From assembly GCA_036937835.1 (NCBI GenBank), contig CM072875.1, forward strand, positions 13,467,001 through 13,531,000: a stretch of DNA of 64,000 nucleotides. Direction: 5' to 3'. Below are positions 36,522 through 49,056 of this stretch, in pieces. How positions within the stretch are numbered: position 1 is the stretch's first letter; each line of letters begins with the position of its first letter. Position numbers and translations under genes: made by a program. This stretch comes from Pampus argenteus (Eukaryota > Chordata > Actinopteri > Scombriformes > Stromateidae). The notes beneath the pieces are model-generated. The model was given only the letters and a program-made list of their open reading frames with translations. It searched no databases and was not told where the DNA came from.

Positions 36522-39500
36522 GTTCCTAATGTACACAGAGACCAACTTATGAGAGACAAAACAAACAAAAACCACACACACGTGTCAGCAATCGCTTACA
36601 GTAGTTCCTGAATGAAGCAAGCTCAGCTGACATGACCATCCAACAAAAGAGAAAAATCGCCCACACCCTTTACTGGCCACTCAGGAAAGAAACACCCAGT
36701 TCTCATCTCTATTATTTATTTACAGTTGCTGTTCCCCAGCAGACATTCCTCTGGCTCTCCTGAGGAGTCCCAGAAATAAGCACGCAGCACAGGACAGGGT
36801 GGAGGGTCTCTGGAGAGAGGCAAGGTCGTAGAAACAGGCTCTCACAAAAGCATCAGAAATGATGTCCCTGAAACTGTAATAGAACAGGATTTTTGTGCTA
36901 ATCTGTGCTGTTGTTAAGGTGATTTGCACGCACAGCTAAGGTGCATATTTGTGGCATGTTCGTGAAATGCTCGGCACGTATGAAATGGTTATTTATTGCA
37001 TGGTATCCAGCTGAGATCAGTATCATTTATCTTTGCATACAGCGTTATAGACACATATTGTAATGAAAGTGAGCGCTGGGACACGTCACGTGTAGCAGTT
37101 TTTTGTGGGAAAAACATCATGTGCATGTCATTCAGTGCCCTGAACACAGTGCATGAACATATCTATACAGGTATGGATATGAATAGACAAATTGTATCAC
37201 TTTCTTAAATGTAAAAGTAAAGATAGAAGTAAAAATATGTCATGTTGTGCAGTAGTGGTTCAGGTACCAGTAATCTCAGGTATCAAAACTAAAGTAGCCT
37301 CCTTGTTGTCGCACAAACTGCAGCATAAACTGTAAAGGATTAACTCCTACTTCCCAAAGTATTCTACACATGAGCGTTTGAAACAAAGGTTTTTGTACTT
37401 TGAGCATCTCACAGTCACCGATATCAGAGAGACTTGAGATCTCTCTCCGGGCCTCCTCCTGAAAGAAAGTATTCATGTCAGACTAATTCACAGAGTTACA
37501 GCCCTGAGCTGCCTGCGTCTGTAGGAAATGTTTCTGAGATTACAGTTGCCGGGCTGATGGGTGTAAACACAGTGGCAGATGGCGAGCAATCGAGGCCTGG
37601 GCAAGGGGTACAGTGCAGGGGGAAAATCTTGGCTGCTTCAAGCCACACTGAGCTCTTTTGTGGTGTACAGTCTCCATTACAGCGCTGAGAGTACCACATC
37701 AAGTGATAACCCGAGTTGTTGAAATCTGCAGCCTTAGGTAGAGGCACTTTTTGCTCTTCGAGTAGTGAAACTATTTTGTTATTTCTCTGTTTTGTAATGA
37801 CGACTGGAAGGATAAATCCCCTGAAATTGATTTGCATGAGTAATTGTTTAGTCTTTTGTCTGATTGCTGGAAACAAGAAAGTGGAGTTCATCCCACGCTC
37901 TAATTTGTGAGGCCCGGCTGATAAACAATTACAAATTAAGAAAAGGAAAAAAGGAAACAAATGCTTGCAGAGTGAGAAGAGGAAAGGATGGATCACTCGT
38001 GATTTATACAGCTCATTACATCATAAAAGAATGTGTTATCAAAGGTGGCTCTCCATTTACTGTCAATGGAGACTTGTTTTTTGTAAGGAAAACAGTTGAA
38101 AGCCATGGAAAGCATAGCCATGTACAGTCCTTGAACTGTAGAGGCCACATCTAGTGTTTACTTGTGTTAAACAAATTGAATATGCATCTTGGAGACACAA
38201 ATTGGACATAAGTGAGATCTCCTTGTGATTTCTCTTTTCTCTCCTGTGACTGTGAGTCAGTTTGTTTGGGTTTTTTTTTTTCTTCTCTACCCTGCCGACA
38301 TGTCACCTATATGGAGATTAATGACTTCCTCGCTGTCCCAGATCCACTCAGCTTTAACGAGGGAGGAAAAGGGGCGCAGCCAGATGCCCACAATACCATG
38401 GCAACATGCAGGTCCCACCCGTCGACTAGCAGATTGTGACCTGGGAATCCCCCACAGGATGGACCCAACCCAAGCCAGCATACATTGTCTTCTCCCCACA
38501 CACACACACAGAAGAAATAGGCCACCTGGATAGCAGCATTCCTTAGACAACCTGATACTGCTGTTTGAGACTTCAAAAAGGGTTTCTAGGTGAATTAACT
38601 CTTTCCTCTCCTCTGCTAAAAGAGACAAATAACCCAAAATAAATTATTTTTTCGACATCATCTCTGATTCTCATTCCAAATGTTGTGAAACCGCTGTTTT
38701 TCTGCAGAGCACATTTTGGCATTTCGCTCTGCGCCTCCCCCGCCGCCCATCAAATGTCTGAGGTCAAGCATGTAATTTCAGAAGTTGCATGCTGTCTGCC
38801 ACTTTGTTCAATCACTTGGTGCTTGTAAATAAACACAGGTGGACCAAGTATGGGTGAGGATGCAGCCTAGATGCAATCATCCCCTGGTGAGTGCAATTTC
38901 TGTCACCACAAAGGATGAATTTATACAGGTGGAGAGTGCTCGGGACTATAAAAGGACAGTGTAAAAGTAATCTGTGCACAGACTGGGTGAGTTTTACAAA
39001 TACAGCGGTTGCTTTGGTATTTCTACAGGGTAGATAGTTTTGTTTTGCTAAAAGTATATTTGACACACAGGAGATCACCTAGACTCAATAACAATTAGTG
39101 GGAACTCCTGTTTTTGGGCTTAAAAATTGTCTCACAAACAACAGGAAACGATGTGGCTGATACGAAGCTGTTTTCGCACCACTCTCACATGTCACAATGT
39201 CAGTGATAGGTTGATTAGCTCCCACGTTTGAGAGTGATGGAAAACACAATAGTGACCTCTTACACACAATAACACAATGGTCCCCGCAAGTGTCTACAAA
39301 CACAACCTGTCATAACACACACACACACATAATGATGCTTATTTAGTTTCTTCATTGATAGGTCAATCTGCGCAAACCATCAGGAAAAATAATGTCGCTT
39401 AAAGAACAAAAGCTCAAAGCTCAAATGTCAGAGAGGTGAAAAGGAGTGAAACATTAAATGTGTTTCATCCTGATTCAGTTTCTAACAGCCACCTGACAGG

Positions 39501-41982
39501 TGATGAAGAGGAAACAGACAAAAATATAAAATGACCCATATGCACCTTTAAATTGTGTGAGCGCGAGCAGATATGATGTAAAAAAATGTAGCATATTTAC
39601 CTCACAATAATCACCTATAATAATCACTTCAAAACAAACTGGCTGCCAAATTATTAACAGTGGCTCAGGTCATGTTCTTGGTTTTTTATTTAGGAATTTA
39701 TTTTAGAAACCATAAAGCTAGAACTTAGACCGCTCAATGGAAATGTTTGATTAGAAATCTCAACAATATGGGGTGTAAAATCATAATAATTCAGGAACAG
39801 GTCAGAGTTGTCACCTATACCAACCAAACTCAGAAGTATAAGTACACATGACTACTAAAATATGCTGCCTTAAAAATGTTTAAGAGCCAAAATTATTTTT
39901 GATTGAGCAGAGATCCATTTAACTGACCCGAACTACTAACATACGCTTTCGGATAATCCTGAATAATTCTTTGGATTAAAAGACAATGCTCTTCCTCTCT
40001 CCTGTGAATGCAGAGTAGCAGAGATAAAGCCATCTCCGCCCAGCTGGAAAACACACTCTATGGTGACCTACATTATTGTACAGTGAGCACACAGTGGGCT
40101 CCAGAGACTTCAAGCAAGAATCTCGGGCAACCCAACCTGCGCCAGCTTCAAGGCACAGGTTTTTAAAAAAGCAGACAAAAGAGTTCTAACCTAGATGCAC
40201 AGAGGATGGCATGTTAAACACAGTGGCTGCAGATTAGCGCTTTGTGTTCCTGGAGGGCCCTCCCTCTGTTACCCGCCTTTGATATGTGGCACAACCTGCC
40301 ACCTCCGGGGGCAAGGCAGACTCAAGGGGAATGTTAAACGGCCCTTCCCTTTGAGATGAAGTGTTTGATATGAATCATTGATGATCCCCCCTTTTCCAAA
40401 TTCTTACACCTTCGGGCTAAGATAACCAAGCAGCACAAATGTTATGCTCTTTATTAAGGGCACCTCTGCTAATTAAGGCTAATTCATGCCAGATTGGTTT
40501 TAACGGCTGTTGAGGAGCACAACAGTGGAGTCTGTTGCGCTCTTCGCTGGGAACAGCAGCTGCAGAAGAGGAGAACTGTTGCAAATGTTGATATGATATA
40601 GCATGTTTTTTTTTTTCTGTTTCACAACTGTTCTATTTCCTTCTGAATGTGTGCCTCTGTGTAGGTAGGTAAAGGCAGTGTGTAGATGCCTCTCTCTTTA
40701 GGTACCTGGAGCTTATTTGTCATTTAGCTGTGTTGAAAATCACCCTGACAGGTGAACCCTTTCCAACCATGCCCACAGGCCTAAACACATTAATTCAATA
40801 GCTGTCTTTCTGCTGACTTGTGACTGGCCTCCTCCCTCCTGCTAGAATCATGACCTAATGCATCACATCACAGCAATACTAGGAGCACTCTACTGCACGA
40901 AACTTCAGAAACAGGGTACATGTTAAAACTGCCATTCAGCGTTGTCTCGTGGGATGCATTAAGTATTGATTTTGTGGGTTTTAATTCCTATTTTATCGAG
41001 AACAGATCTATCTCCTTTACTCTAAGACAGCTGCGTGGCTACCACTGTCTTTCCAGTTGACAGGGAGGGTTTTTATAGTAGAGCGTCGGGGGGTGTGACA
41101 GAGCACGCTATCTGATTGGTCAGAGAAGTTTGACAGCCAACGTGAACATCAAATCAGAGCCGTGCATTAGTGAGAACGTTCGCGCTGTCGTGCGTAATGG
41201 GTCATATCTATAGCTGTAGATTTTTTTTATTAATGATCACCTAATGCTTTCGATATTACATGACGTGGTCAGAATGCATCATTTGATCTCAAGCAGACAT
41301 TTATTTTTTTTATACACCAGATGATTTCACTGGTTAAAACCTTCAGCAGCAAAAAGCAGCAAAAAGCAGGAGATTTGCGCCCCCGTGTCACACGACTGCA
41401 AACCGCTCAACCACACAGCATCACACCTACCCATCCCCCGTTGTCTTGTATCCAGCTGTAAAGAGGTCCATTTAAATACTCCGTCATCCACTCCGCGATG
41501 TTGTCCACCTGCGGTGACATCTCCTCCTTGGCCGCGCACTCCACGCACACCGTGCCCCCGAACTCGAAGAAAGCGATAATCCGGCCCCAGTTCACCCCGT
41601 CCCGGAACAGTTCGTCTATCACCTCGGCGAATCTCCTCTGCGCGGTGGTGGAGGTGAGATACAGCTGCCGCGACATATCCGTGAAGTCCGGCTGGTACAA
41701 TCTTTCAAGTTCATCTCCAGCCTCACGCAGGACTCTGTGGATGGCACCGTGCGGGTCGGACTGCGGGAGCCGCTTGCAGAGGTGGGGGATGCTCTCGTTG
41801 TCAGGCCCGGTGTTGGCTGCTTCACGGCACCGGCGGATCAAAGTCGGTGGAGGAGTAACTATTGACCCATTATTAGCAGCATCTTCATCCCGGACATCCT
41901 CAAATCCCCACACGTAGCCATGTTTAGAGAGTTTATGGCAGATATACTTTTCCACAATATTGCGATTACACTCGTTCGCCAT
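23898..41982 (-). CDS. bcl2: apoptosis regulator Bcl-2
   Basis: Anti-apoptotic protein of the mitochondrial outer membrane and ER that binds BH3 proteins and Bax/Bak. Two coding exons, 41982-41431 and 24035-23898, joined in phase 0 after Trp184; product 229 residues (human 239). The ATG at 41982 follows an in-frame GTG; MANECNRNIVEKYI starts a BH4 helix (about 5-25). The BH3 helix VLREAGDELERLY is at 84-96, BH1 (ELFRDGVNWGR) at 124-134, and BH2 spans the junction (WIQDNGGW then DAFVELYD). A C-terminal hydrophobic anchor (about 203-226) ends YLTQK. The loop after BH4 is shorter and less Pro/Ala-rich than in mammals. The BH2 split by a huge intron is typical of BCL2. Next to kdsr and vps4b, as in human 18q21. 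Bcl-xL is less likely given the sequence and linkage; teleost copy a or b is not decided. Confidence 0.93.
24201..24239. repeat. perfect 12-bp inverted repeat
   Basis: TAGTTACTCAAT at 24201-24212 is exactly complementary to 24228-24239, with a 15-base loop. Just after it, GTGCAACAAT occurs twice (24241-24250 and 24255-24264). Confidence 0.85.
28603..28723. repeat. C19 tract and T24 tract
   Basis: A 19-base C homopolymer (28603-28621) is followed 80 bases later by a T homopolymer (28700-28723). On the transcribed bcl2 strand they become G19 and A24; the G run could form quadruplex structure in the intron RNA. Confidence 0.9.
32994..33013. repeat. CCT trinucleotide tract
   Basis: About six to seven uninterrupted CCT units in the bcl2 intron (GGA on the gene strand). 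Confidence 0.9.
34109..34138. repeat. CA microsatellite
   Basis: About 15 uninterrupted CA units in the bcl2 intron. Confidence 0.95.
34615..34639. repeat. GT microsatellite
   Basis: About 12 GT units in the bcl2 intron. Confidence 0.95.
34913..35525. mobile_element. non-autonomous DNA transposon (MITE) with TTAA duplications
   Basis: The terminal inverted repeat GTCAGTTCACCCAAA (34919-34933) is matched exactly by its complement at 35504-35518. Outside each terminus lies TTAA (34913-34916 and 35522-35525), which fits the TTAA target of Kolobok- and piggyBac-type elements. The interior of about 570 bases has no long open frame, so the copy depends on a transposase elsewhere. Similar CAGTTCACCC-ended elements are, to my knowledge, abundant in teleost genomes. 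Superfamily not assigned. Confidence 0.7.
36487..36519. repeat. CA microsatellite
   Basis: About 16 uninterrupted CA units in the bcl2 intron. Confidence 0.95.
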
Positions 41983-42189
41983 CACGGCTTAATTTGGCAC
42001 TTTTTTTTATATATATATACAGAAGGTGCTCTAAATAAAATGCATCATGATCTAATGTGTGCACTGTACACTGCTATGCACAGGCTTTTCTTCAAAAGTC
42101 GATTATATGTTAATACAACCGATGCAACGCGTAATCCCACACATGGAGCAAAATGATTAGTGAGTTGAAGAAAATCCCCCGGAACAAAC
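41983..42189 (-). other. bcl2: bcl2 5'UTR part of the first coding exon
   Basis: Upstream of the bcl2 ATG on the minus strand, a pyrimidine-rich stretch ends in TTCTTCTGCGCAG at 42190, a good splice acceptor. This gives a coding exon of 42189-41431 preceded by a non-coding exon, the three-exon layout known for mammalian BCL2. A possible donor for the non-coding exon is TGTA|GTAAAC at 42467/42466. Confidence 0.4.
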
Positions 42190-42466
42190 CTGCGCAGAAG
42201 AAAAACAAAAACTAAACTAAAACGTTTTAAAAGTCAAACAACACTGAGTCTATGTCAACAGCAGTCTTCATTTGCTGAATCCTTGAAGGGACACAGGCGA
42301 CCTTCTCTTTGCATAGAAATCCAATATGCGGAAGAGGTTGGAGTAGTGCTGATCTATTCCTGTTCACCCAGACGGGAAGTGTTGCTGAATAAACGTGGAT
42401 GAGAGCCAAAGTTGTATGTGCAATAAGGTGCAATAAACGCTGCCAAACTGTTTTCACGCCGTTTAC

Positions 42467-42650
42467 TACACAACCTGGTGCTGGGTTGTGAGCCAGACAA
42501 GGTCGGACTGAGTCTTCGTCCACGATTGCTCCTCATATCCTCTTCAGCTCCCTGCCCACCTAGTGGCTCTATGGTGGAGGATTCTTGACGTCATACGCAA
42601 AAGTAATTCCTTTGGCTGCGCTCGGAGACTCCAAGAACTGCAGTTAAAAA
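42467..42650 (-). promoter_or_regulatory. candidate bcl2 promoter with CRE palindrome
   Basis: TGACGTCA, the full cAMP response element palindrome, is at 42586-42593, about 600 bases upstream of the bcl2 ATG. Mammalian BCL2 is known to be controlled through a CRE by CREB. Promoter extent and transcription start are not defined by the sequence. Confidence 0.4.
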
Positions 42651-43251
42651 AAAAACCATTAATAGCCCACCAAATTTCATGACTGAATGCAAGAAAAAAT
42701 ATACATAAAGAAAGCTCGGTACGTTTAGTTTCTTATCTAGACTTTGCAAAAAAAAAAAAAAAAGAAATCCTCTAGCAGGATCCTGGTTAATTCATGAATA
42801 CAGGAACATCTCATTCTGCTGGAAGCTGCTTTGATGTGGTCCACCCCCTTGTGGATGTGGAGCCAAAGTTGTTGCAGTACAAAAAATGATGTATCTAGCC
42901 TATACTCACGTTCCCTCTGTTCTCCAATTCCCTCTCTATTCTCCTCTGGCTCCTTCAACCCTGCATGCCTTCCTCATATGATCTCTGATGGGACAAATAA
43001 AACCTAGAAAATCCAATGTTCTGCAGCTCTGGATGGGCTCCTCATGGAAGATTAAAATCCCTCATCCTGAAACAGAATACTTAAAACCCCCACAGCCCTC
43101 CCACAAACCACCGACATCTAATCAAACATTCCCATGTTGAATTAAGACTTGACACCAAGAGCGATTTAAAATTAGCGAGCACACTCATAAAACTAAAAAG
43201 GGTATCATCAAATCAATTACGAGTATTCAGATAGTTTTTTTCTCACAGGTA
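42651..43251. other. intergenic DNA between bcl2 and kdsr
   Basis: About 600 bases of AT-rich DNA with an A15 run (42747-42761). I see no gene or recognisable element. Confidence 0.6.
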
Positions 43252-45763
43252 TTTATTTAGTTTTTCATGTAAGAAAATAAGACAAAGAAACATTTCACTT
43301 CTCACATTTTTTTTCTTTCAATGGCACACAAGGTGAAGGTGTTAAGTTTTTTGGCAGAAGAAAAGCAAAAAGAAAAAAAAGAAAAAAAAGAGTGCATTAT
43401 GACTTTCATGTTCAATACTTATCATTTTCATATTAAGTAGGGGGAAACTAACATGACTGTTACAGAATTTAATCCTGACTGTATGTTCAAACATATTGTA
43501 AGCATAGGCTTCATTTGCATAGCTTAAAAAAGGTCTTAAAATAAAACAGCTTTTTTTTTTTTTAAAATGGGCTACATGTTATATCAACTACGTGTTGCTA
43601 CCTCAAGATAAAAGAGAACAGAAAGCAATAAATGTACATTTATAAATGCTCTTGAGTGCAGGACAGTGTGCCTTAGACCAACATCAAATGAGAACATCAT
43701 CAAACTTGAGTCATCCATTCTCACTTTCATTTCTTGGCTTTCAGTAAGGCTTCTTTTTGTCATACAAAGACTAGAATTAGACCAAAAAAACCCAAACAAA
43801 AACAAAACAACAACAACAACAACAAAAAAACTGTTGGCATTTTACATGGAAAAGTCATCAAATGAACTGGTAAACCATATGTGGGTTTAAGCCGCATTGT
43901 TCTGTGGACAGGTCCATTCTTGTAGCGTTAGCTTTATCAGTAGTCCCGTTTTAAGGCTTAGAATGGGTCCCCCGCAATGCTCCACAGCTTTAACAAACTA
44001 ACTCTAAGATCAACGAAGCAGCAGCATCGAAAATAAATCTCAAATAAATGCATTGCATCTACAGAAATTGTCTTAACACATTTTGGCATTCGAATATTAG
44101 TGTATTTAAAAAATAACGATCCTATGTTCTGATTTGTATGCTTTGTATTAAAGTACATTCTCCCTGTTTGCGATGGACCAAAAGGATGACTTGCAAGAGT
44201 CAACGTTGTACTTTTCCTCTCTCTATATGTAAAACAATAACAAGGTCACATGGAAAAATAAAAATAAATTTTTCAAGGCTTAACAGAAATCAATAGTGTC
44301 ATTTAGGGAATGACAAAGTCCTAACTGTGAATGACAGGGTGACAGCAGGTCACAATCAGAGACAAGGATCACTCTTCCATGCAAGCCTTTTGGCCTTTAT
44401 GTAAAACAAATCTCTAGTGCCCTCACTAGACCTACAGGGACATGACTTGAACCAGCAAGTCCTGCCCTGACCTGACTTAGATCAACCCAACAAATGATGG
44501 ATTCCACTCGGACCATCACCGGGGTGGCTGAGTATGTATGACACATAAAAACTGCATGTAAAAGTGATTATTACACATTTAATGAAAGAATGGACGAAAA
44601 TGTGCATTAAACTCGGTCAAATTACAAGTGAAGAGTCAAATCACCTGTGCTGGTTTTTTTTTTTTTTTTTTCTCTCTATCCATGACCGACCGTCATAACT
44701 TCAACCCATAGTACCTGCTTTCCTTTCTTAAATATGATGGAATAACGAGAAAATAATTTGGTGTGTTTTTTTCCCCGAGACAATAAAAATCCAATGGCTT
44801 TTCTCTCCCCAGGGGTTGGCTCAGTCACAGCAAACACACAGCAAATACGCAAACACACACATAGTTGACTCAAAACTCCCAAACTCCACCCCAACACTGC
44901 ATCTGCAAATTTTGAACAGTATTACTTTTTGGAAATTAAGTTTTTGCATTAGTAAAATTGGAAAAATCAATTAAAAACATCACATTCTCTCTCTCGCTCT
45001 TTCTCGCTGAATCACTCAAGAGAGCTGTTCAAGCTTAGTAGACACACAGAGCAGCACAAACACAACACTGAGGGTCACAAGCGGTTTTCAAACAGAGGCT
45101 ATTCAGTCAAAAAAGAAGGGTGCTTTGCCTGCAAAGACTTGTGGTACGACGTGGTAGAGAAGTAGGGGCTTACTCAGAACACAGTAAATTTCTTACAAGG
45201 TGGATCTAGTTCTGTGATACATGCAACAGAATGACAAAAAGTGAGAGTTACCATTATGGTTTTCACTATAGCCCCTGGTGGGAAGGAATTTCAAGCCATA
45301 TTTAGCATAGCCAGTCAGACAGGCTATCTATTGCTTTTTCTCTCTAAGAGGAAAAAAAAACAACAACACTGTGCAATGGAGGCAGAGAGGTCTGCTATCT
45401 GTATTGTCAGCTGTTCACAAAGCCTACCTACTTTAAAACAAGCCAGTGGGATGTTTACTCTACCCTCATTTCCCTAAAGTAAGGCTGCTCACACAAAAAG
45501 AAGCACATGGACACATTAAAACTGAAAAGTCACTGGAATGCTCTGACAGGATAGAAAAAAACAAAATGGCTATCAAGTCTATGGAGGAGTTGCGTCACAA
45601 AGAGTAAACATCTGCCACTTTATTTTCATCCCAACTTTTTGATATCAGAAATACACTCAAAACTTGGCCTTTTCCCCACCTACGGTTGTGCACAGTTGGA
45701 GGAGGGGATGGAATGAGGTTGTGGAGGAGGAGCGTTGGGCTGTGAAGAAGGTAAGGCTGTTTG
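43252..45763 (-). other. probable kdsr 3'UTR
   Basis: Lies downstream of the kdsr stop codon. Minus-strand AATAAA signals occur at 45619-45624 (3'UTR about 0.14 kb) and 43252-43257 (about 2.5 kb). Mammalian KDSR has a long 3'UTR, so the distal one may be used. The stretch is AT-rich with T, A and CAA tracts and no convincing open frame. Confidence 0.35.
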
Positions 45764-48700
45764 TTACTCCCTCTTGTCAGTTGCTTTTGACTGCTCCCTC
45801 TGAATCATGCAGCGGCGCACAATGCTGTCAAAACTGCCCAGGTAAAAGAGAGCGATGGTCCGAAATAATCCCATGGTAACAATCTGTACAGGAGAAGGTT
45901 AGAATTAAAATATATCAGCCACATTCTGGGTGACCACTGCTTTAGTCAACGTTTTTTTAAATGTAGTGAGTGTAGAGATGCATCATCTTGTTTTCAATGG
46001 GGTCAATATCATGTACATGGCTGTACCTGCTGAAGACCTTCTGTGATGGAGGTGACAGGTGACATTCCACAGGTGAGGGCTGATAGCATGTAGCCATCAG
46101 GACCCACAGAGCTGTTAAAGTTCCCCTGCTGTGTGATCAAACAGAGAAACAATTTATCAAGTGTTCACTAAACTGGACAGGAAGAGTGGCACCTCAGGGA
46201 CAAGTGAACAGTAAGTTTCTTACCACTGCATCCCGAACGACAATTTTGGCCACTTGTTCTGGTTGACAAACTCCAGAGGTTTCAGAGATCAATCTGGTTT
46301 CTAAAGGCTAGGGTAGAGTAGGACAAAGAAATTAAAAATATTAGCAAAAATAAATGGAATAAGATCTCTAGAAAAGAGGCATTTCTCTGTAGGAGCAATG
46401 TTTACCTTTGTCTTGTTCTCCTCAGCCAATCCTGGGGTGTCCGTGTCAGGGGGGTAGGCCAAGGTCACATAGATATTGTATGGCTTTATCTGCAGAAGGA
46501 GAACAGCAACATTCACTCAACAATATGTCACAGTAGTGATGTTACATATTATTTTGTACACAAATAAATAAAATAAAATATGAATGCTCCCTACTGGTAA
46601 ATTGGGAATCATTCATACTACAATATTCACACAACTGACATACAACTTATCACCCTTCAGCTACAAAACAGAGGAAATATAGAATACATATGTGCAAAAC
46701 CATTTTAACTAGATGCATTGCGAAGCTAACTTGGGCTGAAGCATTTACTATAGGGAAATGTGGAAATCTATGTGCATTAGGGTATTCAGGCCAAACAGGC
46801 CAAACACTCACCTCCATCTGCAGTGACTCTGCTAAGCCACGCAGAGCAAACTTGGATGGAGAGTAGGCAGTGTATCCAAACAGGCCAATTTGGCCCGCTT
46901 GGGAAGAAACGAACATGATTCGGCCCATTCTTCGCTCCTTCATGGTGGTTATGACAGCCCGTGTCGGGTAAACGCTGCCCAGGTAGTTCACTTCCATCAG
47001 ACGCTGTTAGAAATGAGGCCAAGGTTCACACATATGATCTCCTCCGACTGACAGACAGCAATCAAACAAGGATTCTTGGAAATTATCTATTACACAACAC
47101 ACATTTTTTTAAGCAACAATTTTGGAGCAAATGTATCATGCTGGATTGTTTTTTCTCAATCAGACAAACTTTTTAAAGTGGAGTATAATAAGTTCAATAA
47201 GTTCAGTAAAATAAGCTTCTGTTTATCAGTCAGTTGTAGTATAAGTATTGTCTTCTGAACATAAAGAAGACCATATTTGTGTCTTGGGTTACACTCTGTG
47301 GTACCTACTTTAAAACGGTCTACCTCCATTTCCTCAAATTTTCCTGAAATGGAAGTTCCAGCACAGTTCACGAGCATATCAACAGGCCCCAGCTTCTCTT
47401 GAGCCTGCATAAGAGGAAAAAGAAACTTCAATATATAAAAATAAATTATTATAAATGAATCAGAGATGTTCCATTGTTGCCAAGAGGATAAAATTACCTG
47501 TTTTATTACACTTTCCACCTGACTATAATCACTGGAAACATCCACTGATATGCACAGCACCACCTAAGTAAGGAAATTATATAAGATTGAATATAATCTA
47601 ATGCAAAATGGCAATATCTGTTATGTCATGCATGAGCAATGTTTGAGACGTAGGGTCTCAAATGAATGTTTTTTTTACTGAAATACATGCTAAAGCCACA
47701 TACCTGCTTGTCATTGATAGCGAATTTCTCCAGCTCTTTCTTTGCTTGAAGCAATTTAGCCTGCAAGAAGGAAAAAGTGCATATTTAATCTCCTAAATTA
47801 ACTCATGCATATGTTTGAAAACATGTTATACCTTTACAACTACATTAAAATCCAAGTCATCTTCAGTACATTGGTCCTTCAATCTTGAAAATATACCATA
47901 CTTGACATGTATCAGACGTGTTGGTGAAAACAATAATAGGTTGGGACTAAGCCAGACGGTTTTTGCTGACCTCATCTCGAGCCACCAAAGTGATGAAAGC
48001 TCCTTGTCTGTAGCACTCAACTGCAATGCACTTCCCAATCCCGCTTGATCCTCCCGTCACCTGAAAATTGAAAGGGTGAGAAGATCATTGATCAGAGGTC
48101 AAATATATAGTGACTGTTCAGCACATGAATTGGTGCCGCAAGTAAACTGGATATGTTATTATGATTTTTTTTATTTTTCCAAAAATGCTATGAAACAAGT
48201 TATCCAGGTCAGATCACATCTTCATTATTAAATTATAAGTAAAACTGCACTCAGTGGATAGTTTATTAGGTAACTATACCTGACTAAAACTAACACCAAT
48301 GCAGCAAGAAATCATACCTTCATTATGGTCATAGTGGTCATTTTTTTGTTGAAAATGCTTTCAAGAGGTGTTGATTCAACTTCATAGTCACTTCGGAGGA
48401 TGTAAAATGTAGTTCGTTATGCTGTTTCAATTAATTATTATTACATATTAAGAGGTGTTTCGATAACAAAGTTAAACATAAAGTTGAGTGAACAGCTCTC
48501 TAGATCAGTTTCAGCAAAAACTGAACATTATACATTCATCAAGTCAAGGCAGATGTGTCAGGTAGCTTCAGTGTTAGCTAGGTGCACCTAATACTCCATA
48601 GAGCGAGTTAGTTAACGTCTTAGTTAACGTTATTTAACCCATTGAAGTGGGTGTGACCCATTGTGACTGACAGTTGACGACCGTTAAGAATTTAGCACAC

Positions 48701-49056
48701 ACAAAAATATATTTTACTGTCAAAAAGTTTTTAACGGTTATTTACAGTAAAGTAAGCGCTCATACGTTTACAATGCAAAGCTAAGCTAGAAAGCTATAGT
48801 GAAAAATTAACGTTAGCAACCGTTACCGACCTACGTAAATAGCCAAGTAGCACTCTGGTGCACTTACCACGACATGGGCCCCGTTTAGTTTCAGGGGTTT
48901 GGGACTAATAAGAGGCGATATCATGTATAACAGCAACACGAAGGCAACAATGAAGGCAGCAACTACAAGAAGCATGATGAATGGCAGGAGGAGCCACCAG
49001 GAATTGATGAAAAGCCAATCCGTGATCGTTGAGCTCAACGCTTCTTCAGAGGACAT
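45764..49056 (-). CDS. kdsr: 3-ketodihydrosphingosine reductase
   Basis: ER short-chain dehydrogenase that reduces 3-ketodihydrosphingosine to dihydrosphingosine with NADPH, the second step of sphingolipid synthesis. Ten coding exons: 49056-48868, 48060-47971, 47760-47704, 47563-47498, 47404-47309, 47003-46812, 46489-46406, 46307-46224, 46128-46027, 45883-45764. Every internal exon is a whole number of codons; product 359 residues. An N-terminal membrane segment (about 22-48) precedes the dinucleotide motif TGGSSGIG (65-72), NCAG (147-150) and the catalytic Ser199 with Tyr213-x3-Lys217. YPPDTDTPG and the hydrophobic C-terminal region are as in human. It is 27 residues longer than human at the N-terminus; the Met at 28 aligns with the human start. 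Neighbours bcl2 and vps4b match human order. Confidence 0.95.

Larger units (their letters stand above)
24036..41430 (-). other. 17.4 kb bcl2 intron
   Basis: The donor is GTAGGT after the TGG codon (41430 downward) and the acceptor TCTCCTAG ends at 24036. A large intron splitting BH2 is the hallmark of BCL2. It holds microsatellites (34109-34138, 34615-34639, 36487-36519, 32994-33013), a 19-base C run (28603-28621) beside a T run (28700-28723), a hairpin (24201-24239) and one TTAA-flanked transposon (34913-35525). Open frames up to 153 codons occur, but none has exon borders or recognisable similarity. Conserved enhancers may be present but cannot be identified without alignment. Confidence 0.85.

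Noticed and set aside
41498..41917. 139-codon plus-strand open frame
   Set aside because: It is the antisense shadow of the bcl2 coding exon.
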